NCBI RefSeq assembly: GCF_014212495.1
Contig: NZ_JACKZC010000001.1
Span: 372,001-436,000, forward strand
Reading direction: 5' to 3'
DNA length: 64,000 bases
Origin: Pontibacter sp. Tf4
GTDB taxonomy: Bacteria; Bacteroidota; Bacteroidia; Cytophagales; Hymenobacteraceae
Part shown: one piece after another, positions 34,655 through 44,145 of the stretch
Layout: each line of letters begins with the position of its first letter
How positions within the stretch are numbered: position 1 is the first letter of the stretch
Made by a program: the position numbers and the translations under genes
The notes under the pieces: generated by a model
The model's input: the letters and a program-made list of their open reading frames with translations, nothing else
The model's database searches: none
Told to the model about the DNA's origin: nothing

Positions 34655-35311
34655 TTACGATTCCAGCACTTTGCCTTCCAGTCCTTCTTCCTTCAGCAGC
34701 TCGTTAAAAGCTTCGGCGTGCTGTTTTGTCTCAAACTGGCCAATGCGCAGGCGGTGCATCTTTTTACCCATCACTTTTTCTTCTTTCAGCTCCACTGTCA
34801 GGCTTTTGTCAAAGGCTTTCAGTTTCTGGCTTTGCTCCAGGGCAAGCTCTTCTGAGGTGTAGGCACCACGCTGTATGGTGTAAGTGTTCGGTTTAAACGG
34901 ATCTTCAGCTTTTGATAAGGCGTTTCCCGGCAGTTCAAGTACTTCTACCTTTACCTGGGCTACGCCCTGCTTGTGCATATCCAACTGTTTGGCAGCTACT
35001 TCCGATACATCTATAATGCGCTTGCCTACATACGGGCCGCGGTCGTTGATGCGAAGTACTACAGATTCGTTGTTGGCCAGGTTGGTAACTTTTACCTTGG
35101 TGCCGAAAGGAAGTGTGTTATGAGCCGCAGTCATGTCGTTTTTATTGTAACGCTCGCCGCTGCTGGTTTTTCTGCCGTGGTATTTGCTGCCGTACCACGA
35201 CGCTTTACCCGTTTGAGTCTGATTGGAGTCTTGTGCTAATGCGGTTTGGCCTAAGCCGATAAATAGAAAAATGATTACTGATAGCAGGATGCACTTTCTA
35301 TTATATATCAT
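34655..35311 (-). CDS. rlpA: RlpA-like septal ring lytic transglycosylase with SPOR domain
   Basis: 218 residues with a signal peptide (GQTALAQ). Double-psi beta-barrel at about 36-112: GKASWYGSKYHGRKTSSGERYN, AAHNTLPFGTKVKVTNL, VVLRINDRGPYVGKRIIDVS; the His/Asp positions of RlpA transglycosylases are present. The C-terminal SPOR domain (YTIQRGAYTSEELALEQ ... HRLRIGQFETKQHAEAF) binds denuded glycan strands at the septum. Acts in the periplasm or outer membrane on peptidoglycan during division. No lipobox is obvious. It has its own promoter. Confidence 0.93.
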   Translation of the reverse strand: MIYNRKCILLSVIIFLFIGLGQTALAQDSNQTQTGKASWYGSKYHGRKTSSGERYNKNDMTAAHNTLPFGTKVKVTNLANNESVVLRINDRGPYVGKRIIDVSEVAAKQLDMHKQGVAQVKVEVLELPGNALSKAEDPFKPNTYTIQRGAYTSEELALEQSQKLKAFDKSLTVELKEEKVMGKKMHRLRIGQFETKQHAEAFNELLKEEGLEGKVLES

Positions 35312-35333
35312 AGTTTTAATTATTGGTGATCGG

Positions 35334-35341
35334 CAAATTTA
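35334..35341 (-). promoter_or_regulatory. -7 element TAAATTTG of the rlpA gene
   Basis: Exact TAnnTTTG match on the minus strand, 23 bp upstream of the rlpA start. The -33 region is A/T-rich with no clear TTTG. Confidence 0.5.
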
Positions 35342-35609
35342 CGAATATTTTTTTAAACGAAGCCTTTTACGGCAATATTGCCCTTTGGATGTGGGGGGAT
35401 ACACCTCAATATACAAAGTTGCTATAAGCGATATAAAGCAAAAAGTGCCTTTCATGCGAGTATAGCCTTATTTTAATAGAACATGCAGCAGGTAAAATAC
35501 AATAAAAAATTTATTAAAATATATTCATAACAACATAATTTCATGCGTCGTTTTTGAAATTCACACCTGCTACTACCGGAAGCGTATAACTAACAAACAG
35601 ATTTAAACT
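35342..35609. other. AT-rich spacer between rlpA and the DUF72 gene
   Basis: Strongly AT-rich from 35460 to 35560; apart from the divergent promoters nothing is recognisable. Confidence 0.4.
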
Positions 35610-36518
35610 ATGGACTTTGGCAAACTACAGTCGATCGAGCATGTTGATTTTGCGCTGCCGCCAGATCACCCTGGTACACAGCCACTTTTGCGGCAGTATA
35701 AGCAGAGTGCGAAGCCGGAAGTATACATTGGGTTGCCGGTTTGGGTGAACAAGGCTTGGGCAGGCACTATATACCCGGCCACCATGCGCGAGAAAGATTC
35801 GCTGTTGTGGTATGGCAAACAGTTCAACACCATTGAGCTCAACAGCACACACTACCATATTCCGGGCCCCACCACTATAGACAGGTGGCGCAATGCGGTG
35901 CCGCGTGGTTTTAAGTTCTGTCCTAAATTTCCGCAGCTCATCAGCCACGAAAATATGTTGCAGAGCACACAAAGCATTACAGCTGCTTTTTGCGAGTCCA
36001 TTGCCGGGCTGGAAGATAACCTGGGAAGCTCTTTTCTGCAGTTGCCGCCTTACTTTGCTCCCGAGCAGCTCCCGGACCTGGAGGTCTTCCTGAAATTTAT
36101 ACCGGAAACTATACCCGTAGCCGTAGAGCTTCGCCACCCCGACTGGTTTGTGGATAACATTGCCAGCCTGGAATTATTTGAGGTATTGGAGAAGTATGGC
36201 GTAGGAACCGTAATAACCGATGTGGCCGGTCGCCGCGATGTGCTGCACATGCGCCTGACCACGCCCACTGCTATGGTGCGCTTTGTAGGCAACGGCCTGC
36301 ACCCCACCGATTTTACACGCATCGATGCCTGGGTACAGCGACTGAAACTATGGCTGGAGGACGGCCTGCAGCAACTATACTTTTTCGTGCACGAACCAGA
36401 CAACACCCTGGCTCCCGACCTGGCCATTTACCTGATAGAGCAACTGAACAAAATTTGTGGTCTGGACCTGAAAGTACCGAAAAAATACGTACAGCCCGTG
36501 CAGGGAGAATTGTTCTAA
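35610..36518 (+). CDS. DUF72-domain protein (YecE-like TIM barrel)
   Basis: 302 residues. DUF72 segments: VNKAWAGTIYPATMREKDSLLWYGKQFNTIELNSTHYHIP, IDRWRNAVPRGFKFCPKFPQLISH, FLQLPPYFAPEQLPDL, VAVELRHPDWF, TVITDVAGRRDV, LTTPTAMVRFVGN, LYFFVHEPDN. The family is widespread and has a TIM-barrel fold, but its reaction is not established. Monocistronic; a repeat-rich spacer follows. Confidence 0.93.
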   Translation: MDFGKLQSIEHVDFALPPDHPGTQPLLRQYKQSAKPEVYIGLPVWVNKAWAGTIYPATMREKDSLLWYGKQFNTIELNSTHYHIPGPTTIDRWRNAVPRGFKFCPKFPQLISHENMLQSTQSITAAFCESIAGLEDNLGSSFLQLPPYFAPEQLPDLEVFLKFIPETIPVAVELRHPDWFVDNIASLELFEVLEKYGVGTVITDVAGRRDVLHMRLTTPTAMVRFVGNGLHPTDFTRIDAWVQRLKLWLEDGLQQLYFFVHEPDNTLAPDLAIYLIEQLNKICGLDLKVPKKYVQPVQGELF

Positions 36519-37365
36519 GGTTCGCAGTTCAGGTTTATAGTTACTGGTTTAACAGGTTATGCGCTATGTGTACAAGTGTCTCACCTTTTCCCGGTCCTCA
36601 CCTTTTATCGGGGCCCCGGGAGATTGTCTGAATCAGGATTTACAAGATTAAAGGATTTACAGGATTTAGAGTTTTGCTATTGTTTGACACTATAGTTCTA
36701 TAGTAGGCGTTGGTCATCCCCTGCTCCCTTCGAAGAGGGACTTTTTGCTTTTGCTATAGTTTAGATTATAGTTCTATAGTTGCTGTAATCAAACCACCCC
36801 TACCCCTCCTTATCTAAGGAGGGGAACTCTGCCTTCAATATATTTTGATTTTTAGTTCTATAGTTTGTCTTATAGTTCTTTAGTTACAGCTCACGGATAG
36901 GACAAGTTTACTTGGCCCCACGGAACTACAACCACGAGAAAAATGATTTGCTATCACTACAAGCCAGCGTAGAAACTATAGCCATAGTCGTAGCTATCGA
37001 ATGTGATCTCAGTCTTTGGGTTGAGCGCCTTGTAGATTTCGGTGCCGAAGGCATTGCGTGGCACGAGCAAAGGAAATGTACAACGCGCGATGCCCGAAGA
37101 CGGGGCCTCGCGGCCCGGGAGGGAGCCAAGCTAACTATGGCAACTATAGGTGAGTAAAGCTCCCAGGTTAAAAAAAACTATAGCACAAACTGCTTGTGTC
37201 CAGTGGCAACTATAGCTAGCTATAAGACATATAAGATGCCTCGGCTGCGCTCGACATGACAAAAGAGCGGAGATGAACTATAGGACAAAAATCCCCCACA
37301 GCTACGCAGACTCTCTTCAACGCACATCTTAAGAATGCTCGGGACGGCAAAAGAGCATAAACAAA
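36519..37365 (+). repeat. Composite repeat region A (no gene)
   Basis: Modular dispersed repeats in this order: a GGATTTACAGGATT-type module (about 36628-36668), a CCCCTGCTCCCTTCGAAGAGGG module (about 36717-36745), a CCCCTCCTTATCTAAGGAGGGG hairpin (36803-36825), element R copy A (36921-37167), a CTCGGCTGCGCTCGACATGAC module (about 37237-37262) and a GAATGCTCGGGA module (about 37332), with CTATAG copies between modules. The same set recurs around polA. I see no supportable protein. Confidence 0.75.
36921..37167 (+). repeat. Element R, copy A (~247 bp)
   Basis: From GGAACTACAACCACGAG to AAAGCTCCCAGG. Conserved blocks shared with copies B and C: ACTACAACCACGAGAAAAA, CAGTCTTTGGGTTGAGCGCC, GCGCGATGCCCGAAGACGGG, GGGAGCCAA and AGCTCCCAGG, in constant order. 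The block around 37091-37130 can fold (CCCG-AAGA-CGGG, then a CCCGG/GGGAG arm). Confidence 0.8.
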
Positions 37366-37395
37366 AAAAGGCTGCCTTAAACAAGGCAGCCTTTT
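37366..37395 (-). terminator. Terminator of the M16 peptidase operon
   Basis: A 13-bp perfect stem (37366-37378 with 37383-37395), AT-ended on both sides, 23 bp from the stop codon of the downstream M16 gene. Confidence 0.88.
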
Positions 37396-37417
37396 TCAAT
37401 AATCATGTAAATTCAGA

Positions 37418-39508
37418 TTAGATCTTAAATGTATCGTCGCTGATGCCTTTATTTACTTCTACAGTCTGAACTTCAGCTTTAATAACCTGCGGGCCAACCG
37501 TAGTTTCTACTGTGTAAGGTACTTTAATACCATTCACTTCTTTGTAGTTGCTATAGTTTTTGGTCTGCGTCAGTACACCCTGCGGCGACTCCAGGCTTTT
37601 TACATCCTTCAGCAGCAGGCCGGTGTTCTTGTCGAAATAGTGCAGTGTTTTCTGGCCATTTGCTGTTGTTGCTTCTACCACATAAGCTGCTTTGCCATCT
37701 ACATCCTCTATACCGGTTACTTTGGTTTTTACACCCAGTTTGTCGTAACGGGCGTGAGAGAAAATATCCGCTTCCAGTTTTTGAGTAGCAAGCTCTTCAG
37801 CAGTCATGTTTTTGTTGATACCCTGCATTGGAGCTTCCATTTTGCCTTTGTCGCCGTTGATTACCAGGCGCTGCAGCGGGCTGTTGTTCATGCTGACGAT
37901 AGCTACAAACTTGTCAGAGCCTTTTTGCTGCTGCGTAATTACAAGCGGCATGCCCTGTATGGTAGCGTTGCTGGTTACGGTAATATCTTTCACCTTATCG
38001 ATGTTTGCTTTACCGCCAATTGCTTTAATATAGCTGGCAAGTACTTTCTCAGCAGTTACGTCAGCCGGTACAGTGGCAGAAGCAGCTGTACGTTCTACTT
38101 TTTCGCCGGCAGTGTTGTAGTAAGCGATCTGGCCATCTTCCAGGTCAAACTTCTTCAGTTTAGAAGCTATATCAGAGGCATTGCCTACGGCTACAATGTA
38201 TAGTTGCTCCGGCTTTACATACTTCTGGGCCACACGCTGAATGTCTTCTGCAGTTACGGCTTCCACTTGCTTTAAGTAGTTGGCATAGTAATCGGCTGGC
38301 AGGTTGTAGCGGGCAGTGTTTATGGCGTAGATCGCTACTGTAGCAGGGCTCTCAAGGCCACGGGCAAAGTTACCGGTCATGTAGGCTTTGGCGTATGCCA
38401 GCTCTTCATCCGACACGCGCTCATTGCGGATCTTGGTAAGCTCTTTCATAAACTCGGTGGCTGCGCTGTCGGTAACGGCGTTGCGCACGTTGGCCGATGC
38501 GTTAAAGCGACCCAGGATCTCATCAGAAGAAAGAGAAGAATAAGCACCGTAGGTATAGCCTTTGCTTTCGCGCAGGTTCAGGAACAGGCGGGCAGAGCTG
38601 CCACCACCCAGTATCGTGTTCATCAGCTGTGCAGCAACGGCATCCGGAGCGCCCGGCTTCAGGTCGGCAGGGTTCGTGAATGCCAGTACACTTTGCACGG
38701 CACTCGGGCGATCCACTATAACAACCTGGGTTTTGGCAGGAGCTTTTGGCAGGTCAAATGTTTTGCCCGGCACCTCGCCTTTTTTCCAGTTCTTCAGAGA
38801 TTTGTTCAGCAGTTTTTTCGCTTCTTTCGGGGTGATGTCGCCAACTATAGCCAGGTAACCGATGTTTGGTTTAAAGTAAGTACTATAGTAGTTCTGGATG
38901 TCGGCCAAAGTGATGTTCTTCACTGTTTCTTCGGTCATCAGCTCGCCATATGGGTGGTTTTTGCCATACAGCAACATGCTGCGTGTTTTGCTGGCAATCG
39001 CATCCGGGTTGTCCTTTTCAGTGGCCAGGTTAGCCAGCATCTGCTTCTTTACCTTGTCCAGCTCTTCCTGGGTAAACTTAGGGTTCAGCAGGGCATCCGA
39101 AGTAAGGGTAAGCAGGGTTGGCAGGTGCTTTTTAAGGGCAGAGGCATTAAACCCGGTAGAGTTGAACGACAGGTTGGCACCGATGAAGTCTACCTGCTCA
39201 TCGAATTGGTCTTTGGTGCGGGTAGTGGTACCGGTGCGCATCATCTGGCCGGCAGCCTGCACATAACCAGCTTTGTCGCCTTCCAGGATCGGGTCGCGGT
39301 CCAGCACCAGCGACATAGAAACTACCGGCTGCTTGTGGTTCTCTACCACATACACTTTAAGGCCGTTCTTCAGCGTGATCTGCTCGTATTTGCCAAGCTC
39401 AATTTTGGGAGCCGGGCCCGCCGGCGGCGGAGACTGTTTTGTTTGTGCCGGAGCAACAGTTACCAGCGCCAGAGCCAGCGCCAGTGTGCTATATAATTTC
39501 TTTATCAT
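37418..39508 (-). CDS. M16-family protein lacking the zinc motif, with a C-terminal LolA-like domain
   Basis: 696 residues. Signal peptide (ALALALVTVAPAQ). Two M16 halves are recognisable (EQITLKNGLKVYVVENHKQPVVSMSLV; later SVLAFTNPADLKPGAPD and ILGGGSSARLFLNLRE). Where catalytic M16 proteins have HxxEH this one has YVQAAGQMMRTGT, so it cannot bind zinc there. After about residue 490 comes an extra domain (VKDITVTSNATIQGMPL ... YVVEATTANGQKTLHYFDKNTGLLLK ... EVNGIKVPYTVETTVG) resembling outer-membrane lipoprotein-sorting (LolA/DUF4292-like) folds. It lies downstream of an M16 protein with the motif, so a heterodimeric periplasmic protease is likely, this being the substrate-binding subunit. 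Confidence 0.9.
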   Translation of the reverse strand: MIKKLYSTLALALALVTVAPAQTKQSPPPAGPAPKIELGKYEQITLKNGLKVYVVENHKQPVVSMSLVLDRDPILEGDKAGYVQAAGQMMRTGTTTRTKDQFDEQVDFIGANLSFNSTGFNASALKKHLPTLLTLTSDALLNPKFTQEELDKVKKQMLANLATEKDNPDAIASKTRSMLLYGKNHPYGELMTEETVKNITLADIQNYYSTYFKPNIGYLAIVGDITPKEAKKLLNKSLKNWKKGEVPGKTFDLPKAPAKTQVVIVDRPSAVQSVLAFTNPADLKPGAPDAVAAQLMNTILGGGSSARLFLNLRESKGYTYGAYSSLSSDEILGRFNASANVRNAVTDSAATEFMKELTKIRNERVSDEELAYAKAYMTGNFARGLESPATVAIYAINTARYNLPADYYANYLKQVEAVTAEDIQRVAQKYVKPEQLYIVAVGNASDIASKLKKFDLEDGQIAYYNTAGEKVERTAASATVPADVTAEKVLASYIKAIGGKANIDKVKDITVTSNATIQGMPLVITQQQKGSDKFVAIVSMNNSPLQRLVINGDKGKMEAPMQGINKNMTAEELATQKLEADIFSHARYDKLGVKTKVTGIEDVDGKAAYVVEATTANGQKTLHYFDKNTGLLLKDVKSLESPQGVLTQTKNYSNYKEVNGIKVPYTVETTVGPQVIKAEVQTVEVNKGISDDTFKI

Positions 39509-39641
39509 GATTTCTCGTTGATTTGTACTTTAGATATTAGATGTTAGAAATAGATTTTAGACTTTGAATTCGTTTCGGTTAACTATAGCTGCCAAAATAT
39601 TACATCTATTATCTAAGATCTTAATACTAATATCTCTTTTG

Positions 39642-40979
39642 TTACTGTTTTGGCTGGGCTGACTTTGGCAGGTAGTGCAGTACTACACGGTTGTTCTTGG
39701 TCAGGTATTCCTTTGCCACGCGCTGGATGTCTTCCTTCGTTACCTTCATAAAGCGGTCGATCTCTGTGTTGATCAGGTTAGCATCTTTGTAGTACACGTG
39801 GTAGTTCGCCAGGTTTTCGGCGCGGCCGGCAACGGTGCTGTTCTGCTGTACAAACTGGCTCTCCACCTGGTTGCGCAGTTTCTGGAACTCCTTGTCGCTA
39901 AGCGGCTCTGTTTTTACGCGCTCAATCTCAACGTTCATAGCATCTTCCAGGGCCTGGGCATCTACGCCTACATTGGCAATGGCATACGTCAGGAACAGGC
40001 CCGGATCTTCCGTCGGGAACGGGATAGACATGGCGGCTACCGCTTTCTGCTGCTTATCAACAAGGGCTTTTGGCAAACGGGCACTCTCGCCACCTGATAA
40101 CAAGGTAGTAAGCATAGACAACGCGTAGTGGTCTGGTGTGCCCTGCGCCGGAATGTGATACGCCTGGATAACTGCCGGAAGCTGAATGTTGTCATACACA
40201 ATCTTACGACGCTCTTCTGTCTGGGCAGGCTCTTTTATAGTTGGTCTTGGTATGGCTTTGGTACCCTTCGGAATGCCGCCGAAATATTGCTCTATCAGCT
40301 TTTTGGTCTCATCAATTTTGATGTCGCCGGCGATAGAAAGTGTGGCATTGTTCGGCACGTAAAAGGTTTTATAGAAATCGCGGAACTCCTCTATTTTAGC
40401 ATTGTTCAGGTCCTCGAACGTACCGATCGGCGTTACTTTGTACGGGTGCGTAGTGTAAGCCAGGCCGAACGTGTTTTCCAGGATGGTGCCGTAAGGCTGG
40501 TTATCCACGCGCATACGCTTTTCTTCCTGCACTACTTTGCGCTGTGTCTCCACGCCTACTTCGTCTACTTTAGCGCCTTTCATACGCTCCGCTTCCATCC
40601 ATAATCCCAGGGCTACCTGGTTCGATGGCAGCAGCTCATAGTAGTAAGTTCTGTCGAAAGAGGTGTTGGCGTTAAGCGAACCGCCTGCTGCCTGCACCAT
40701 GCTCATGTACTGGCCACGGTCAATGTTCTCGGTACCCTCAAACATCAGGTGCTCGAAGAAGTGAGCAAAACCTGTACGGCCTTTCTCTTCGTTTTTAGAG
40801 CCAACATGGTACAGCACCGATACTGCCACGTTTGGCGTTGAGTTGTCCTGGTGCAGGATCACGTGTAGTCCGTTCGGGAGGGTGTACTCCGTGAACTCGA
40901 TCTTGTTGCCTTGTGTCTGGGCCAGTGCAGCTACACCGGACGCACACCACAGCAGGCAGGCGATAATTTTACGTTTCAT
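39642..40979 (-). CDS. Catalytic M16-family zinc peptidase
   Basis: 445 residues. Signal peptide (GVAALAQ). Zinc motif HFFEH (His73, Glu76, His77) within KGRTGFAHFFEHLMFEGTEN, distal glutamate in VVQEEKRMRVD, and the C-terminal half with LLSGGESARLPKALVDKQQ. This is a single M16 A/C domain pair of the length of processing-peptidase-like bacterial enzymes. Its product is exported to the periplasm. It is followed 133 bp downstream by a zinc-less M16 partner, matching the known pattern of alpha/beta heterodimers. The substrate is unknown. Confidence 0.92.
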   Translation of the reverse strand: MKRKIIACLLWCASGVAALAQTQGNKIEFTEYTLPNGLHVILHQDNSTPNVAVSVLYHVGSKNEEKGRTGFAHFFEHLMFEGTENIDRGQYMSMVQAAGGSLNANTSFDRTYYYELLPSNQVALGLWMEAERMKGAKVDEVGVETQRKVVQEEKRMRVDNQPYGTILENTFGLAYTTHPYKVTPIGTFEDLNNAKIEEFRDFYKTFYVPNNATLSIAGDIKIDETKKLIEQYFGGIPKGTKAIPRPTIKEPAQTEERRKIVYDNIQLPAVIQAYHIPAQGTPDHYALSMLTTLLSGGESARLPKALVDKQQKAVAAMSIPFPTEDPGLFLTYAIANVGVDAQALEDAMNVEIERVKTEPLSDKEFQKLRNQVESQFVQQNSTVAGRAENLANYHVYYKDANLINTEIDRFMKVTKEDIQRVAKEYLTKNNRVVLHYLPKSAQPKQ

Positions 40980-41194
40980 ATTTTAAGTGTAAAATGATAC
41001 TGTGAAAGAGCAGCAACAGCCCGGATGGGCCACACTTACTCCGTTTAAAATTACTTCAAATACAGCCAACATCCCAGCCTATAGTTGCTTTCCTGTGTTA
41101 CCATTCTGCAAACACACAGCCCTTGCAGACGAACCCGCCCGATAACTCGACGAACTATAGCTGGCTGTTTCGGGTAGTGCGGGGGGCTAAAATA
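40980..41194. other. Spacer upstream of the M16 operon
   Basis: About 215 bp between the M16 start and the GDSL terminator; CTATAG copies near 41081 and 41155. No gene seen. Confidence 0.45.
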
Positions 41195-41224
41195 AAAAGC
41201 GCCTCCTGTGCAGGAGGCGCTTTT
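41195..41224 (-). terminator. Terminator of the FadL-GDSL operon
   Basis: A 13-bp perfect GC-rich stem AAAAGCGCCTCCT / AGGAGGCGCTTTT with a 4-nt loop, 28 bp past the GDSL-protein stop. A- and T-runs lie on both sides. Confidence 0.88.
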
Positions 41225-41251
41225 AGTTATACTACAAACTCTGAGTTATTA

Positions 41252-42595
41252 CTAAGGCAGAGGTATAGCACGGTATTGTGTTTCATCAACTTTTGGTACA
41301 CTGGCGCCATAGTTCTTGTTGATAACATTGATGAACTCGTTGGCCACGATAGCAGCGCCACGAGGCGTCAGGTGAATGCCATCCAGCGAGAAGATGTTAC
41401 CGGTAATGAAGCTTGAAGAATAAACTACACCATTTAAAACAAACGGCTTCGCGAAGCGCTCATTAAAGTATTTGTTCACATCAAACACCGGTATTTTGTT
41501 AGCAGCTGCTACCTGTGCAATAATGTCATTCAGTACTTTAGTATGATCAGTTACTTCTTTCACTTCATTTACATCCAGCACTTCATTGTCATTCAGTGGG
41601 TTTAACGGGTGGAAACCATGAGGAATAGGAGCGGTTCCGTTCGGAGTCTGGATCATGTCCACTCTTCCTAACGCAGACTGTGTAGAAAGCGGGATCAGGT
41701 CGCCTGCTGCTATTATTCTGGTAGTTTCACCATCCTTAAAGTAGATGTTCAGGTCCTGGTTGCCGGCCGATGCTCTTACAGCTGCCAGCGTTACTGTTTT
41801 AAAGAACGGCACACTTGTTACATCCGGAATGTTAGCGATAACACCTTCTACTTCGCCGCCTTTCGTAAGCGTTGCCACTAAAGCGCCATAGATCTGCTGG
41901 AACTGTGCAGCTGGTGTAAGGCCACTGAAAGGGTTGTTAGGATCTGCTACGGCACCGTTAGTTGCATAGGTAAGCACATCGTTGTTTCCTAACCACAGTG
42001 TAAAGAAGGTTGGCTGAGACTCACCTACTTTAGTAATATAGTTCTTCTGTCCAACTTCCGCGTCAGTCAGTAAGCGCTCGAAGTGTGGGTTGATACCGCC
42101 GTACACAGGTGTGAAGCTTGACAGTACAGACATACCTGGTACACCTAAGTTATTAACAGTGTCTGTGAACTTTGTAAGTCTTGGTCCACCCGGAAGCGGA
42201 GCCACATCGGTACGCACAGCCAGGTTGGTAGTAACCGGCGTTAAAATTGGTGATGGGCTTGCACCCGGGTTTGCCGGTGGGTTAAAGCCTGTCAGTTTTA
42301 AGTATCCGGTTCCGTTTGCCTGGGCCTCAGTGAAAAGTGGCTGCACAAACGCACCGCCGCCCACAAACGCGAACTGCTGGGCAAGTATAGCCGGGTAAGA
42401 GTTTAACTGCCCTTCGCGATATAAACCACGGTCCTGGTAGCCGGCGGTCAGGGAGTTACCTACGGCAACGTACTTTGTAAAATCAAGTTTAGCACCTTTG
42501 CTTGGCTCAAAGCCTTCTATTTCAGGGTCGCAGCTTGTAAACAGCACACCGGCAAAAAGGACCAGCGCACTAACTTTATAGATATACTTTTTCAT
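41252..42595 (-). CDS. SGNH/GDSL-hydrolase lipoprotein
   Basis: 447 residues. Lipobox LFTSC (Cys about 22). SGNH blocks: block I as GNSLTAGYQD (Ser nucleophile), block III as LWLGNNDVL, and block V as DGIHLTPRGAAIVANEF (catalytic Asp/His). The block-I-to-block-III distance is long, as in the Bacteroidota G-D-S-L lipoproteins. Lies 17 bp downstream of a FadL-like porin, so the two are co-transcribed; the pair suggests an outer-membrane lipase or esterase that releases fatty acids for uptake by the porin. Confidence 0.9.
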   Translation of the reverse strand: MKKYIYKVSALVLFAGVLFTSCDPEIEGFEPSKGAKLDFTKYVAVGNSLTAGYQDRGLYREGQLNSYPAILAQQFAFVGGGAFVQPLFTEAQANGTGYLKLTGFNPPANPGASPSPILTPVTTNLAVRTDVAPLPGGPRLTKFTDTVNNLGVPGMSVLSSFTPVYGGINPHFERLLTDAEVGQKNYITKVGESQPTFFTLWLGNNDVLTYATNGAVADPNNPFSGLTPAAQFQQIYGALVATLTKGGEVEGVIANIPDVTSVPFFKTVTLAAVRASAGNQDLNIYFKDGETTRIIAAGDLIPLSTQSALGRVDMIQTPNGTAPIPHGFHPLNPLNDNEVLDVNEVKEVTDHTKVLNDIIAQVAAANKIPVFDVNKYFNERFAKPFVLNGVVYSSSFITGNIFSLDGIHLTPRGAAIVANEFINVINKNYGASVPKVDETQYRAIPLP

Positions 42596-42612
42596 ATCAG
42601 TTATCGCGTAAA

Positions 42613-43845
42613 TTAAAAGTTATAGTTGAAAGCAACACCCGGAATGTAAGCTATAGACTTAAATGTGCCTGGTACGCCGCCAGAAAGGTTTGCTGCATCT
42701 GTTCTCTCTTTCTTATTGATGTAAAGGAAGGAGGCATCTACCCCGAATTTTTCAGAGAAGGCGTAGCCAATACCAACAGACAGACCACGAGAGTCAGCAT
42801 CAGGTGTTTCCGGAGTTAAATAACCGTCTTCAACTGGTGTTTTGTCTAAGTAAGCACCAGCGCGTAAGGCAAGGGCATCGTTAACTTTATATTCACCACC
42901 TAAACGGAAAATGTAAGTGTCTTCGTAGTTGCGGGCATTAACAGAGTTAGGTCTACCGGCAACATCTTTTGTGAAGTCAAAACGCAGTTCTTTGTAAGCG
43001 CTCCACTCTACGCGGCTAATGTCCAGTGCTAAGGTTAACTTATTAGTTGGGGTGTAACTGATACCAAGTGTAAGGGTAGCTGGCATTGGCAGCGCAGCAG
43101 AGAACTGCGTGCCTGGCTGGAAGTTAGCGCTTGCTGCAGCAGGTACGTTTGTAAAGGTAACGTCTCCTTCTTCAACTTCAAGATCAACCTTAGAGCGGTA
43201 GTTCAGACCAAGCGATAGTTTGTCTGTTGCCTGGAAGAAGATACCGGCATTGAAACCGAAAGCAGTATTTGCACCGCCATCCAGTTCTATTTTACCTTCA
43301 TCGCCGTTCGAGTTTTCTACCGGCAGCGATCGCTGCAGGTTTACGCTACCAAAGGCAACAGTTAAACCGGCACCAATGCCCAATTTATCAGTTAGCTGGT
43401 AGCTAAGAGTTGGCTGTACGAAGATAGCCTGTAACGAAAGCTCATTCAGACCAAAACGGCCGTTCCATTCATCGCCCCATCTTACGGTGCTGCCAAATGG
43501 TGTATAAGCGCCTATCCCTGCTTTTAATTTATCGGTAATGCCGAACACGCCATATGCATGGAACGGGGTACCGGTTGGGTTATCGGCATTTACTGTGGTG
43601 TTTGTCTCCGGTGCCTGGTAGGCAATTTTAGACGTGATAAAGCTGGCCCCGATGGTTACACCGTTGCGCGCCTGTGCCATAGCACCCGGGTTAAAGAATA
43701 TGCTGGAAGTTCCTGTCTGCAAACCTGTGCCCGTGTGGCCCATCCCTATTTGTCGCTGACTTGCCAGGTTTACCTGATACCCGCCGGCCATGGCTGTGCC
43801 TGTGAGCAGGGTGCTACCCAGTAAGGCTAAAATTTTGCTTTTCAT
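42613..43845 (-). CDS. OmpP1/FadL/TodX-family outer-membrane transporter
   Basis: 410 residues. Signal peptide ending TAMAGG. FadL hallmarks: GYQVNLASQRQIGMGHTGTG at the N-terminus (hatch), SSIFFNPGAMAQ, a beta-barrel with alternating strands, and a terminal aromatic residue (GVAFNYNF). Imports long-chain fatty acids or other hydrophobic compounds across the outer membrane by lateral diffusion. First gene of an operon with a GDSL lipoprotein. Confidence 0.94.
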   Translation of the reverse strand: MKSKILALLGSTLLTGTAMAGGYQVNLASQRQIGMGHTGTGLQTGTSSIFFNPGAMAQARNGVTIGASFITSKIAYQAPETNTTVNADNPTGTPFHAYGVFGITDKLKAGIGAYTPFGSTVRWGDEWNGRFGLNELSLQAIFVQPTLSYQLTDKLGIGAGLTVAFGSVNLQRSLPVENSNGDEGKIELDGGANTAFGFNAGIFFQATDKLSLGLNYRSKVDLEVEEGDVTFTNVPAAASANFQPGTQFSAALPMPATLTLGISYTPTNKLTLALDISRVEWSAYKELRFDFTKDVAGRPNSVNARNYEDTYIFRLGGEYKVNDALALRAGAYLDKTPVEDGYLTPETPDADSRGLSVGIGYAFSEKFGVDASFLYINKKERTDAANLSGGVPGTFKSIAYIPGVAFNYNF

Positions 43846-43887
43846 AAAGTGCTACTTTTTAATGGTAGAAGTGTTAGTACATCTAAA

Positions 43888-43895
43888 CAAATATA
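43888..43895 (-). promoter_or_regulatory. -7 element TATATTTG of the FadL operon
   Basis: Exact TAnnTTTG match on the minus strand, 43 bp upstream of the start codon. The -33 region is not clear. Confidence 0.5.
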
Positions 43896-44145
43896 GAAAT
43901 AATATATATGCTGCCTAATGTGGAGGCATCGATTTTTCAAATATTTTTTACTCTCGGTCGAAAAACCAACTAATATACCTTTTTCCGGATAACAATACCA
44001 TTTTTTTGTTGCCGAAGTAGCATAACTATAGTTGCTTACAGTGCCGGTCAGGACAATCAGATAAAAAATTAACTCCGTACTACCACCCGGCAGCGGCGGG
44101 CTACGTTTACTAACTTTCGAAATAAGAAGTAAACGATACAGCTTT
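43896..44145. other. Divergent spacer between FadL operon and flavoprotein gene
   Basis: AT-rich, with one AACTATAGTT at about 44024. No gene seen. TAACTTTC near 44110 is one base off the TAnnTTTG element and may serve the flavoprotein gene. Confidence 0.4.

Noticed and set aside
36912..37157. 81-codon frame inside element R copy A
   Set aside because: The frame is not kept across copies B and C, and the region looks structured rather than coding.
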